Part shown: piece by piece, positions 49,338 through 57,604 of the stretch | Numbering within the stretch: the stretch's first letter is position 1 | Layout: each line of letters begins with the position of its first letter | NCBI RefSeq assembly: GCF_000382405.1 | Contig: NZ_KB908264.1 | Span: 1-64,000, forward strand | Origin: Mycobacterium sp. 141 | Lineage (GTDB): Bacteria > Actinomycetota > Actinomycetes > Mycobacteriales > Mycobacteriaceae | Length of the DNA: 64,000 bases | Direction of reading: 5' to 3' | Made by a program: the position numbers and the translations under genes | The notes under the pieces: generated by a model | Database searches by the model: none | The model's input: the letters and a program-made list of their open reading frames with translations, nothing else | What the model was told of the DNA's origin: nothing

Positions 49338-50390
49338 ATGGTGGAGACGTTTGTCGACCTGTTCGCCGGGGCCGGAGGGCTCTCATGGGGTCTGCAGCAG
49401 GCGGGGATGCAGTGCCTGCTCGCGTCCGATCACTGGGTGGACGCGATAGAGACTTATCAGCACAACATGCCCGACCACCCGGTCATCCACAGCGACATCC
49501 GTAAGCTGACGGTTGCCGAACTGAAACGCCGGCTACCGCAGAAGCCAGATTGGATCGTCGGTGGGCCACCGTGCCAGGGTTACAGCACGGTAGGCAAACG
49601 TAACCGGCAGGACCCGCGAAATGTACTCTTCCTAGAGTTTCGGCGGATCGTAAAGGGCATCAATCCCGATGGTTTCGTCATCGAAAACGTACTTGGCCTC
49701 AAAGACATGAGCTTTGAGCAAGAGGTCGCGGAAAGCTTCAAAGCCCTCGGCTATCAGGTCAGGTTCATGATCCTGACCGCTGCTGAACACGGTGTCCCTC
49801 AACTTCGGCGGCGGGTGGTCTTCGTCGGACACAAGAGCCGTGGAATTTTCCAGGGTCCGCCTGTCACCCATGATGTCAATACGTTCGTATCGGTTGACGA
49901 CGCGATAGGCGATTTGCCGCAGCTGAGCGCGGCTGAGGGCACGACGGAATACGGCCAAGAGCCGTACACGCCCTACCAAAAGGACATGCGTCGGCAGAGC
50001 CGATACCTTCAAGGTCATACTGTCAGTAAGCACCCGGACTACCTGGTGAAGGCGATTTCGTACATTCCCGACGGCGGCAATCGCCGGTCCATTCCGCCGA
50101 GGTACCAGCCGACTGGCGGATTTCATAACTCGTATAGCCGCCTTGCGTCGTGGCTTCCCGCTGTCGCTGTCACGCAGAATTTGGGCAAGCCATCAGGCAC
50201 ACGCTGCATCCATCCGACCCAGCATCGCGGCCTGACAACGCGAGAGGGTGCGCGTCTGCAGTCCTTTCCGGACCGCTACCACTTCATCGGACCTGTAACC
50301 AGTCAACGCCTGCAGGTAGGAAACGCTGTACCGCCACTCTTGGCGCAGAGCCTCGGAGAAGCGCTTGGTGATGAGTTGCGCTGGTTTTAA
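49338..50390 (+). CDS. DNA (cytosine-5) methyltransferase
   Basis: A 350-residue C5-MTase. Motif I DLFAGAGGLSWGL (AdoMet), motif IV GGPPCQGYS with the catalytic Cys, motif VI FVIENV, motif VIII QLRRRVVFVG, and motif X near LQVGNAVPPLLAQSLG. The target-recognition region (about 190-290) is unassigned, so the recognition sequence cannot be read. It is the modification arm of the restriction system with the nuclease encoded convergently at 50387-51001. Confidence 0.95.
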   Translation: MVETFVDLFAGAGGLSWGLQQAGMQCLLASDHWVDAIETYQHNMPDHPVIHSDIRKLTVAELKRRLPQKPDWIVGGPPCQGYSTVGKRNRQDPRNVLFLEFRRIVKGINPDGFVIENVLGLKDMSFEQEVAESFKALGYQVRFMILTAAEHGVPQLRRRVVFVGHKSRGIFQGPPVTHDVNTFVSVDDAIGDLPQLSAAEGTTEYGQEPYTPYQKDMRRQSRYLQGHTVSKHPDYLVKAISYIPDGGNRRSIPPRYQPTGGFHNSYSRLASWLPAVAVTQNLGKPSGTRCIHPTQHRGLTTREGARLQSFPDRYHFIGPVTSQRLQVGNAVPPLLAQSLGEALGDELRWF

Positions 50391-51001
50391 GCTGCGGGAT
50401 CGAGGTACACCCAGTTCTCGCGCAGCTTAGCGATTCCAGCGCGATCAAGCGTCGCTGTGCGAGTCCCGACATCCGTATTCCGTCTATTCGACCTAAAGTC
50501 CTCAAGGTCTACGTGCCCGAGGTAGATCTCTCGAAAGATCAGCGGCGCACGATCGATTGCCGGTTCCGTCACGTCATCAACTTCGTACACGAACACGCAC
50601 ATCCACTGGCGCCGACCGCCGTGGGTGTCGACTGCACCACCGCGCTTCCGGGTTGACTTGATCTCAACGCCGTCTTCGCCTGCTTTGACTGCGTCATTAG
50701 GGTACCGGCCCCTCACGACAAGATCTGGATGCCCGTTGAAGTGTTGATTCACTGTCAATGAACGCGAATGTTTTGCCATGGCTTCGCTCAACATGTCAGA
50801 AATGAGCCCCGAGACCGCCGCCGGTCGCATCATGTCGTCCAGCCGCGACAAGTTGCGCCCCACTAGGTTGGTGTTGACGTCGTAGAAGAAATCGTAGACA
50901 TCCTGCATCGCAGCCTCGAAGTCGCTTTGTCGCAGGTTATAAGGCAGTTCTCCCATGTTCGGGTTGAACCGAGTCTTATCGACCGTCTGCCGCGTGATCA
51001 C
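50387..51001 (-). CDS. Putative type II restriction endonuclease (PD-(D/E)XK)
   Basis: A 204-residue protein. The core PD-(D/E)XK motif is visible as HPDLVVRG (Pro92-Asp93), 19 residues, then VEIKSTRK (Glu113, Lys115). Its location, convergent with the methyltransferase and overlapping its stop by 4 bp, and the adjacent vsr support a restriction role. I do not recognise the subfamily, so the recognition site is unknown. Confidence 0.8.
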   Translation of the reverse strand: MITRQTVDKTRFNPNMGELPYNLRQSDFEAAMQDVYDFFYDVNTNLVGRNLSRLDDMMRPAAVSGLISDMLSEAMAKHSRSLTVNQHFNGHPDLVVRGRYPNDAVKAGEDGVEIKSTRKRGGAVDTHGGRRQWMCVFVYEVDDVTEPAIDRAPLIFREIYLGHVDLEDFRSNRRNTDVGTRTATLDRAGIAKLRENWVYLDPAA

Positions 51002-51082
51002 ATGCGCGATCGTATGACGCGGCTAGTAACCCGTCTATTGTCCACGCGGCGGGGCGCCACATTCCTGAAACTCGTTCTCGCG

Positions 51083-52501
51083 TTACGCCATATTGCTAAC
51101 TGGTTTTTGGAGGGCGATGACGTTGCCAGCCGTTGGAGTTCCCCGGCCCACTTTCGGTGCGGCCATTTCGTCCTCGTTGATGTAGTCCGCGTACGTGGTC
51201 AGGGTGAGCACGAACGTTGAGTGGCCTAGCCACTTGCTCACCTGCATGTAGTGCTCGCCCGCGCTCAGGTTCATGGTCGCGAACGTGTGGCGCAGGTCGT
51301 GGAAACGAACGTTACCGAGCGCAAGCGCACGGCAAGCGGGCTGCAAATAGTGCTCGTACAGGCTCGCGGCGCACACCGGCTTAGCCCAATCGAACACATA
51401 GCGATTCCGCCGACCCGGGAACAGAGGAGCGTTGGGGTGGTGCTTGCTGGCGTTTCCAGCCTTGCTGCCGAACGGGTGAACGTCGGTGAGGTAGTCCCGC
51501 AGCTCGTCGGCCAGCCACGGTGCAAGCGGCACCACCCGGTCACTTGATGCATCGCTTTTCGGTGTGCCGTAGATCCACTGCCCCTGTTTGCGCATGGCGG
51601 TGCGCTGGATACGAATGCTGCCGACCGTTCCCGGTATGTCGGAAAGGGTCACGTCTTGCACCTGCAGACCCTGCAGTTCGGAAGCCCGCACGCCGGTGTG
51701 GGCGGCGAACAGCACGGCCAGCGCGTACACCGGATTAGCCTGCCGGACATAGGTGCTGCCCTTCGGTCCGGAAGAGTTGCCTTCCCCGCGAACCATCACA
51801 TGCTCGGTGGCGATCCAATCGAATACCGCCGCTACCTGGTTGGCCGACAGCGGTCGGTGCTTGAACGGCGTGCCGCTGCGCTTGGTGGTGCGGCGACGAC
51901 CGGACACCACAGGGTTAGCCGGTATGGCCTGATCGTCCTGCGCCACATCAAGGATGCGCTTGAGGGTTCCGACAATGTGCTTCACGGTCTTAGGGCTGCG
52001 GGTGACAAGCTTCTGCTCCCCGGACAAGCCGGTTCGCGGTGTGGTGGCCTTGGACCTGCCGTGACGGCGGACATGCGGCCGTAGAAGAGCAGCACGAAAG
52101 CGCGCAACGTCAGCCGTGGTGATCGCCGCCACGGGCGTAGCGCCGAACACCTGGGCAATGTGTGTCCGGTAGATCTTCTCGTAGCCTTCGATGGTGTTGG
52201 AGTCGATAGTGCCGACAAGGCTGTCCAGGTATTGCCGGGCGTAGGTTCCCAGCGCGGTATTGGCCTTTGCCTTTGCGGCGCTAGGGCTCACGCCTGCGGC
52301 GGTATCCAGATCGTTCTCGACTTTCCGCATGTGCGCCTTGGCTTTGCGCTCGGTCGGGAAGGTCTCGCTGGTTTGCTTGAGCTTGCCGGTCGGTGCTCCG
52401 AATTCATCCCGCACGGGCTCACGCCAGACAACCTGATACGACACAACGGGATTGCCGAACTTATCCAGCTTGCCGGTACTGCGTTCGCGAATGTAAGCCA
52501 T
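51083..52501 (-). CDS. int: Tyrosine integrase
   Basis: A 472-residue phage-type integrase. There is an arm-binding N-terminal domain (1-75), a SAM-like core-binding domain (about 80-190) and a catalytic domain with Arg272 (GVRASEL), His401-x-x-Arg404-His405 (HDLRHTFAT), His427 (LGHST) and Tyr437. It should recombine the 29-bp core in the tRNA gene. Translation is coupled to a 49-residue ORF (TGATG) and, through it, to the serine recombinase. It is not adjacent to the attachment site: the R-M cargo lies between. Confidence 0.95.
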   Translation of the reverse strand: MAYIRERSTGKLDKFGNPVVSYQVVWREPVRDEFGAPTGKLKQTSETFPTERKAKAHMRKVENDLDTAAGVSPSAAKAKANTALGTYARQYLDSLVGTIDSNTIEGYEKIYRTHIAQVFGATPVAAITTADVARFRAALLRPHVRRHGRSKATTPRTGLSGEQKLVTRSPKTVKHIVGTLKRILDVAQDDQAIPANPVVSGRRRTTKRSGTPFKHRPLSANQVAAVFDWIATEHVMVRGEGNSSGPKGSTYVRQANPVYALAVLFAAHTGVRASELQGLQVQDVTLSDIPGTVGSIRIQRTAMRKQGQWIYGTPKSDASSDRVVPLAPWLADELRDYLTDVHPFGSKAGNASKHHPNAPLFPGRRNRYVFDWAKPVCAASLYEHYLQPACRALALGNVRFHDLRHTFATMNLSAGEHYMQVSKWLGHSTFVLTLTTYADYINEDEMAAPKVGRGTPTAGNVIALQKPVSNMA

Positions 52502-52650
52502 CAGCGAGTTTCCTCCCCTGCGGACGAGGCGCCCTCTTCCTCATCGGCGACCGGCAGATCGGCCATACCGTCACAGGTTGGCGGTTTGCTCGGTTGAGGT
52601 TCTGTCTTCTCGGCGTCAGGCTGCTCCACGCCTTCGATGTGTCGCTTCAC
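52501..52650 (-). CDS. 49-residue acidic ORF coupling two recombinase genes
   Basis: GTG start overlapping the serine-recombinase stop (GTGA) and stop overlapping the integrase start (TGATG). The sequence starts MKRHIEGVEQPDAEKTEP and is Glu/Pro-rich with low complexity. It is very likely translated because of the coupling on both sides. No family; it may be a spacer or a recombination-directionality accessory. Confidence 0.55.
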   Translation of the reverse strand: MKRHIEGVEQPDAEKTEPQPSKPPTCDGMADLPVADEEEGASSAGEETR

Positions 52651-53327
52651 GCCGACACCGCCTCAGCTGTGGCGCTGGTGTAGATACGTCGAACGGTGCT
52701 TGGTTGCCAAGTCGGATTGCCTAGCGGCGATAGGACGTTGTCTGCGGTCAGAGCGGAAGCAATAGCGTCGTAGGTCAAGCCGGCATTGCGGTCTTGGACA
52801 ATACGCCGAACCACCGAAGCCGATGCAGCTCTAGGCCGTCCGATGCGCTCACCTCTGCGCCTTTTGGCTGCCAGCGCGGCTTTCGTACGCTCCGAGATGA
52901 GTTCGCGCTCATACTGCGCGAAGTTGACCAGCATCATCGCTTGCATCCGGCCCGCTGCTGTCGTGAGGTCCACGCCGAGATCAAGGACCACCAGCGACCA
53001 TCCTTGTGCCTGCGCTGACTCGATGATGTTGGAAGCGTTGACGATTGATCTGCTTAAGCGGTCCAGCTTGGCAACCACCAAACCGTCACCCTGCCCAGAC
53101 GCTAGAAGTTGCAACACTTCCTGAAGTTTGGGACCGATGGCTTTACCCGATACGCCTTCGTCGGCGAAATGCTCCACAGTCCAGCCGCGCCGTGCCGCCT
53201 GACTATCGATAACGTCACGTTGCGCGTCAAGACCGTTGCGACTCATCGCCTGCTCATCTGTGCTCACTCGTGTATAGCCAAACATCAACGGCTGCATTAC
53301 TTCTCGGTTCTCTACCTTCGTCGGCAT
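52647..53327 (-). CDS. Serine recombinase (resolvase/invertase)
   Basis: A 226-residue small serine recombinase. Catalytic Ser22 in GYTRVSTDEQ, AKLDRLSRS with the conserved Arg residues, and a C-terminal HTH (RIGRPRAASASVVRRIVQDRN). This size and fold act in resolution or inversion rather than large-serine integration. Its presence in the same operon as a tyrosine integrase is unusual. Possible roles: dimer resolution, or a second mobile unit. Confidence 0.92.
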   Translation of the reverse strand: MPTKVENREVMQPLMFGYTRVSTDEQAMSRNGLDAQRDVIDSQAARRGWTVEHFADEGVSGKAIGPKLQEVLQLLASGQGDGLVVAKLDRLSRSIVNASNIIESAQAQGWSLVVLDLGVDLTTAAGRMQAMMLVNFAQYERELISERTKAALAAKRRRGERIGRPRAASASVVRRIVQDRNAGLTYDAIASALTADNVLSPLGNPTWQPSTVRRIYTSATAEAVSA

Positions 53328-53451
53328 GTCGTGTCCTCTCGTCGGGGCGTAACCGCTCGGTTGCGCCTTACGCCTTAACTTCTAGCCGACTGGCACAACG
53401 GTGGCTACAATGTCTGACCTGGGCAAATATCACTTGACGGCTCCACTGCCT

Positions 53452-54321
53452 CTATGGCCGTGGATACCGCTTGTGCGGGCTCTCGATGGCTCGTTGCTCT
53501 CGGGTCAGTTCTGCAGCTACATGCATGGCGGCGTCACCAGTGATGTGCAGAGTGCGAGCCGGTGGGCGTGGGCCGTCGTGGTCTGTGCGGCGTGAGCGTG
53601 CCTCGTGGCGTGGCTGTGCGTCACGCTCGCGGTCGTCCTGGTGGCTGTCGGCCTGTTCCAGCGGTCCGCCGTGCGAAGACTGTCCGCCGTCCTGGCCTTC
53701 TGGCCATCCGGGGTTTTCCCGCGCTGGCTGCGGCTTGGGTGTTGGTTGGGTGTGGGTCGGTGGTGGTTGGCTTGGCGCGGAAAAGTCGCCTTGGGGAGAA
53801 GATTCGGCGATATGGCTGGCTGCACCGTTACCGATATTGGTATCCAGTGATTCGCCCGGCGGTGTACCGCCGATGCTGTCGAAGACCTGCTCGTAGGGCT
53901 TCGTTTCGCCTTGGGACAGAACAACTTCAGCGGGAGGCTTCAGACCGGCTCGGTCGAGACTGTTTTGGATGGCCTTCAGTTGCACGTCTGGCGGCTTGGT
54001 GTCGTCAAAGGCGAACTCGATCAGCTTTCCCATCAGGCGGTTTGAGGCGTTCTCGACGCGGATGCGTGCGGCCTCCTTGACCTTCTTCGTCGCTCCACCG
54101 TGGGTGCGGCACACCGTTGCTCCGTATATGGCGAACTTGCGGCACCGTTCTCCTCTGGAGTTGGTTGCCACGCATCGTCTGTCCGGATTTCCAGCCAGCA
54201 ATGAGTCTTGCCGATTGGGCAGTTCGATGGGTTCGGAGTTTGATGCCCGCTCGATCACTGCCGGAAGGCGGTCGTCGTCGACGATTTCGGCGTCGATGAT
54301 GCCGTCGTCGTTGGTACTCAT
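53452..54321 (-). CDS. Phage-type CxxxxxxC...CxxHGG zinc-finger protein
   Basis: A 289-residue protein. Near the N-terminus CVATNSRGERCRKFAIYG, then VCRTHGG, forms a probable zinc-binding motif, followed by an alpha-helical segment (KKVKEAARIRVENASNRL, then DVQLKAIQNSLDRAGLK). The C-terminal half is Pro/Gln/Ser-rich and likely disordered. Comparable short zinc-finger plus helix proteins occur in actinobacterial phages, often near small-terminase genes, so a small-terminase-like DNA-recognition role is possible. I cannot confirm it. ATG at 54321. Confidence 0.55.
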   Translation of the reverse strand: MSTNDDGIIDAEIVDDDRLPAVIERASNSEPIELPNRQDSLLAGNPDRRCVATNSRGERCRKFAIYGATVCRTHGGATKKVKEAARIRVENASNRLMGKLIEFAFDDTKPPDVQLKAIQNSLDRAGLKPPAEVVLSQGETKPYEQVFDSIGGTPPGESLDTNIGNGAASHIAESSPQGDFSAPSQPPPTHTQPTPKPQPARENPGWPEGQDGGQSSHGGPLEQADSHQDDRERDAQPRHEARSRRTDHDGPRPPARTLHITGDAAMHVAAELTREQRAIESPHKRYPRP

Positions 54322-54377
54322 GCTGTTTACTCCCGATCGCAATTCTCTCCTGCAGCGTTTCTGCAGGTCAGAGGGTT

Positions 54378-54456
54378 TTCACCACTTGTCACCACTTGCG
54401 GCCTATTCTCTGAAATGCCTATAAGCAAATCGGGAGAATAGGCGCGAAGTGGTGCA
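54378..54456. other. Iteron-like repeats and 20-bp hairpin, candidate replication origin
   Basis: Two tandem CACCACTTG copies (54380-54398 region) lead into a 20-bp imperfect inverted repeat: arms 54391-54410 and 54434-54453, 18 of 20 bp paired, with AT-richer loop. The inverse copy AAGTGGTG closes the structure. It lies immediately downstream of the primase/helicase stop, the usual place of origins in satellites with a primase-replication gene. A terminator is the alternative. Confidence 0.45.
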
Positions 54457-54481
54457 AACCGTGACGGCACGAAATCCCAGG

Positions 54482-56014
54482 TCAGACATCTTCTTCCTCC
54501 TGCCGCAGAACCAAGTTTCCCCACCGCCAGGTCTTGTCCGGCAGACCCTGTTTGCGCTCGAAACCAAGGCCCTTCAACGCCTGACTGAATTGTTTCGGCC
54601 CCAAAGGCATCGCAGAGGCTGCTGGATGCTCGCCGTAGAACCACTTGACGTAGGCGTCGACGATTTCCGTTGACGTCGGATAATGTGCGCCGCGGTCTTC
54701 CACTGCGGCAGCGGCTTCCGCGCCGACAAGGCAGCGTTCATCGATGAACCTGCCCGCCTTGTTGTTGGTCATCCGGTAGCGCGTGGTCGCCACACGGACC
54801 TCTTCGGGCTCTCCCAGCCCATTGCGAACGGCGTCGCGGTATCCCTGCACCAGGCTGGTGAGGATGCCGTCTGCCTCACGCTGCGTTGCCAGCTTGGCGG
54901 CCAGCTGATCGTCTTGGTCCTTCTCGGCCAACTCGACCATGAACGGGATGGTCTTCATGCGCTTCCACACGCCCATGTCGTTGGAGTCCACTTGCGGCAG
55001 GTTGTTGGTCACCATGACCAGCAGCCACGTCACCGGCAGCTGGACCTCGTTCTTGTGCATAGCGCGGGCGTTAATGAATTGGTTGCCGGTCAGTTCCTTC
55101 ATCAGTGCGGCGTTGAGCTTGCGTCCCTCGTTGATCTCGGCGGTGACGACGAACCGTCTGCCGCGCAACGAAAACAGCCGTGTCGGGTGCGGTGATCCTT
55201 TCTGCTCCAGCAGCAGTTCGGAGTTCGCTTGATAGCCGTATCCGTTGAGACCGCCCAGGGCGGTGATGATGGCCTCGTAGGTCTTGCTCTTGCCGTTTCG
55301 GCCTTTCGGGCCGTGCAGCACCGCGAGCATGTTCGGTTCCGGCAGCGTGCCGATCAGTGCTCCTTTGCCGAACACCCGCAGCAAGTACCGGCGCACCGGT
55401 TCGGGCAGAATGCGGTCAAGGTGGGCGTCCCACACCGGGCCGATGCTGTCTCGCCGGTCGCCGAAGTAGCGTCCGAGCGTGATTCGGGTGAGCAGGTCTG
55501 CCGGATCATGGTCCTTGACCTGCAGGGTACGCAGATCAAGCGTGCCGTTGGGCATGTTCAGCAGGTAAGGGTCTGCGTCCAGTTTCTGCACCGAGCGCGC
55601 GAACACCGGATTGCTTTCGGCCATCTTCAGCACACCGGCCACACCGCTGGCGGTGCTCCAGCATTTCTTCACGTCGACCAGCAGCTTGTCGGCTCGCTGG
55701 GGATCGGTGGCCTGCAACTCGACCGCCCGGATTCCCGCGCGTTTCAAGGTGGCCTTGACCGCCTCCACACTTCTGCCGATGTCGTCTTCCTGCCAATGTG
55801 TCCCGGTCCAGTAGAACCAGCCGGTCGGAGTGTTGTTGACATAGATCAGGTGCCCGTCGAAGTACCGGGCCAGAAAGTGCGACAGGCGTACTTGTCCTGC
55901 ATGATCGCTGGTGCTGAATGGTTTGGACCGCGGCGCAACACCCTCAGCGGCAGATTGACTCACATCACTGCTGGGGCCGACACCGGCGTTAGAGTCTGGC
56001 ATAATCGTGTTCAC
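54482..56014 (-). CDS. D5-type primase/helicase (replication protein)
   Basis: A 510-residue protein. The D5_N region (about 40-210, with DADPYLLNMPNGTLDL) leads into an SF3 AAA+ helicase: Walker A HGPKGRNGKSK (234-244), Walker B region FVVTAEINEG, sensor 1 LLVMVTNNLPQVDS, and a C-terminal winged-helix-like domain. Proteins of this type drive replication of satellites, plasmids and phages, including Rv1582c of phiRv1. GTG start at 56014, or ATG four codons in. Confidence 0.9.
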   Translation of the reverse strand: MNTIMPDSNAGVGPSSDVSQSAAEGVAPRSKPFSTSDHAGQVRLSHFLARYFDGHLIYVNNTPTGWFYWTGTHWQEDDIGRSVEAVKATLKRAGIRAVELQATDPQRADKLLVDVKKCWSTASGVAGVLKMAESNPVFARSVQKLDADPYLLNMPNGTLDLRTLQVKDHDPADLLTRITLGRYFGDRRDSIGPVWDAHLDRILPEPVRRYLLRVFGKGALIGTLPEPNMLAVLHGPKGRNGKSKTYEAIITALGGLNGYGYQANSELLLEQKGSPHPTRLFSLRGRRFVVTAEINEGRKLNAALMKELTGNQFINARAMHKNEVQLPVTWLLVMVTNNLPQVDSNDMGVWKRMKTIPFMVELAEKDQDDQLAAKLATQREADGILTSLVQGYRDAVRNGLGEPEEVRVATTRYRMTNNKAGRFIDERCLVGAEAAAAVEDRGAHYPTSTEIVDAYVKWFYGEHPAASAMPLGPKQFSQALKGLGFERKQGLPDKTWRWGNLVLRQEEEDV

Positions 56015-56107
56015 TTCCGTTGCAACGTGATCCGTTCTCTCCCGTCAAAAGTGAGCGGGTCACGTTGTGTTTATTGACTAGGCTTCACCGCCTTTTGTGA
56101 TCAGGTT

Positions 56108-56404
56108 TTACGAGTCCAGTTGCGCCAGCTCTTGAGTGGCCTCCTCGATGTCACGCTTGGCGCGTTCGCGCCGCTTCAGGTTGGCGGCGATGCGCGATTT
56201 GCGGCGCTGACGCTGCAGCCACTGCAACGCGTCACGGCGAGTGAAGAACAGCTTGCCCGCGATGACGGTGGGCACGATCTCGCGCTGGATGATCTCCTGG
56301 TGAATGAACCCTTCCTTGACAGGAAGGCCGAGTTCGTCACGCATGAAGAGAAACAGGCGTTCTTCGTTGAGGTCGGGAACGTCCAGAGGGTCCAAGTAAT
56401 TCAT
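56108..56404 (-). CDS. Small HTH DNA-binding protein, excisionase-like
   Basis: A 98-residue protein: MNYLDPLDVPDLNEERLF followed by an HTH segment (VIAGKLFFTRRDALQWLQRQ) and a coiled-coil basic/acidic tail (RRERAKRDIEEATQELAQL). The RDALQWLQ segment resembles the DNA-binding helix of MerR-type excisionases. It lies directly upstream of the primase gene and has the shared 15-bp promoter block 55 bp upstream. Confidence 0.6.
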   Translation of the reverse strand: MNYLDPLDVPDLNEERLFLFMRDELGLPVKEGFIHQEIIQREIVPTVIAGKLFFTRRDALQWLQRQRRKSRIAANLKRRERAKRDIEEATQELAQLDS

Positions 56405-56791
56405 GTTTGGTTGCGGCCCTTCGTGTTTGGGATTGCACCCCAAATTCTAGCCCCGCGCCGACCCGTCCCGACCCTTTCGCGGCCCGGAAGCTATTGCCCT
56501 TCAACGCAATACAGCGTCTACATCACCGAAAACCGACAATGCAGGCGCTGTGGAGGGCGAAAGTTTGGCAGATTCCTGTACGGACGAACGGTGATTACGG
56601 CCGCCAATGGACGCGGACCGCGAAGCGGGGAGCTGCTTTGCTCTTCTCCGAACTACACCCACCAAAACCGCAGCCAACGTGCGTAGCCCCCCAGCGCGGG
56701 AACCAGCGCTTAAGCCTTGTCGACAATCCCGGGCCGTTCCACCGAGCTATCGGATAGCACTGACCCCGGTGGGCGTGGGGGAGAACATTTG
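56405..56791. other. Regulatory gap upstream of the replication operon
   Basis: About 390 bp. It contains the promoter-side block at 56459-56473 for the leftward operon, and otherwise a plus-strand frame (56545-56757) that I do not consider coding. Confidence 0.5.
56459..56473 (-). promoter_or_regulatory. 15-bp promoter block, copy 1
   Basis: On the minus strand this is GGTCGGGACGGGTCG, 55 bp upstream of the HTH gene at 56404. Downstream in the same direction come GGGGCT, AATTTGG and ATCCC. The same series, in the same order and orientation relative to its gene, precedes the plus-strand gene at 57178. Confidence 0.6.
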
Positions 56792-57022
56792 TCAGGCCAG
56801 ACGGGAAACCACGATCTCCAGGGTGGTACCGATCGCCTCGGCCACGTGCCGAAGTTCGATCACATCCAGCCGCCGCTCCCCCGATTCGTACTTACTGACG
56901 AACGACTGAGGAACATCGAGCCGCTTGGCTACTTCCACCTGGGTCAGCCCCGCTCCCCGGCGCAATTCCCGCAGCAAAGCACACAGCTGCTGGTACTGCT
57001 CCGAGTAGAGCGACTTCTCCAC
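56792..57022 (-). CDS. XRE-family repressor-like regulator
   Basis: A 76-residue Cro/CI-type HTH: LRELRRGAGLTQVEVAKRLDVP (helices 1-2) and QSFVSKYESGERRLDVIELRHVAEAI (recognition helix). The GTG at 57022 (VEKSLYSEQYQQL) is used; an upstream TTG at 57049 lies inside the putative operator. It probably controls the element's lysogenic state. Confidence 0.82.
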   Translation of the reverse strand: MEKSLYSEQYQQLCALLRELRRGAGLTQVEVAKRLDVPQSFVSKYESGERRLDVIELRHVAEAIGTTLEIVVSRLA

Positions 57023-57047
57023 CCGGCCAGCGCACCTTACCACCGGC

Positions 57048-57068
57048 AATATCCCAATTTAGGATATT
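57048..57068. promoter_or_regulatory. Palindromic operator of the XRE repressor
   Basis: AATATCC at 57048-57054 and GGATATT at 57062-57068 form a perfect 7-bp dyad with a 7-bp AT-rich spacer, 25 bp upstream of the repressor start. The position fits an autoregulatory operator between the divergent repressor and exported-protein genes. Confidence 0.6.
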
Positions 57069-57100
57069 CGAACTTGGCCCCTCGGGACCGCCCGCAAATC

Positions 57101-57152
57101 GGTCGGGACGGGTCGTTGGGGCTGCACCGAATTGGAAATCCCCGATTGGAGG
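57101..57152 (+). promoter_or_regulatory. 15-bp promoter block, copy 2, upstream of exported-protein gene
   Basis: GGTCGGGACGGGTCG at 57101-57115 is followed by GGGGCT, GAATTGG and ATCCCC, about 60 bp before the ATG at 57178. It parallels copy 1 in content, order and distance to the start codon. Confidence 0.6.
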
Positions 57153-57177
57153 GTCGTGTGACGGCTAGGCAACGTAC

Positions 57178-57588
57178 ATGCTGAAAGGGTTACTTGGCTT
57201 TGCGGCCGTCCTGATCTTCGCCTTCTTTGCGCTGGGGGCCTGCGTGGCCGTCCTGGTTGCGACCAGCGATGACGACTCGACAACTGCGCCGGATCCAGAC
57301 GACCATTCCGTGATGATGGGCAACGGCACCTTCAACCTCGGTGGCGTTGATGGCAAGAACTGGGGCGTGTACGAGGCGACCGCCACCGGCAACTGTCAGT
57401 GGTCGATCCGATCCGTGGCCCGCTATCGGCCTGGCCTGATACTCGACCGTGGCTCCGCAGCCCCCGGCGAGAAGGTCACCGTCAACATTCAGCCTGACGG
57501 TGACGTAAGCGCCATCAGCGGAGAAATCGACAGCGACCACCGACTTGTCTTCATGACAAACGGTTGCGGCACCTGGCACGCTGACTGA
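57178..57588 (+). CDS. Membrane-anchored exported protein of the element
   Basis: A 136-residue protein: a long N-terminal hydrophobic segment (3-28) with a lipobox-like LGAC, then an acidic linker (SDDDSTTAPDPDD) and a beta-rich extracytoplasmic domain (about 45-136) with two Cys (GNCQWSIRS and NGCGTWH). It is the only rightward gene between the repressor and the coupled leftward genes, the place where phages carry immunity or exclusion genes. No family recognised; superinfection exclusion is a guess from position. Confidence 0.65.
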   Translation: MLKGLLGFAAVLIFAFFALGACVAVLVATSDDDSTTAPDPDDHSVMMGNGTFNLGGVDGKNWGVYEATATGNCQWSIRSVARYRPGLILDRGSAAPGEKVTVNIQPDGDVSAISGEIDSDHRLVFMTNGCGTWHAD

Positions 57589-57604
57589 GCTATCCGGGAC
57601 CAAA

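Noticed and set aside
56545..56757. Plus-strand frame of about 70 codons upstream of the repressor
   Set aside because: No ribosome-binding site, unusual composition, and it crosses the promoter block of the replication operon.
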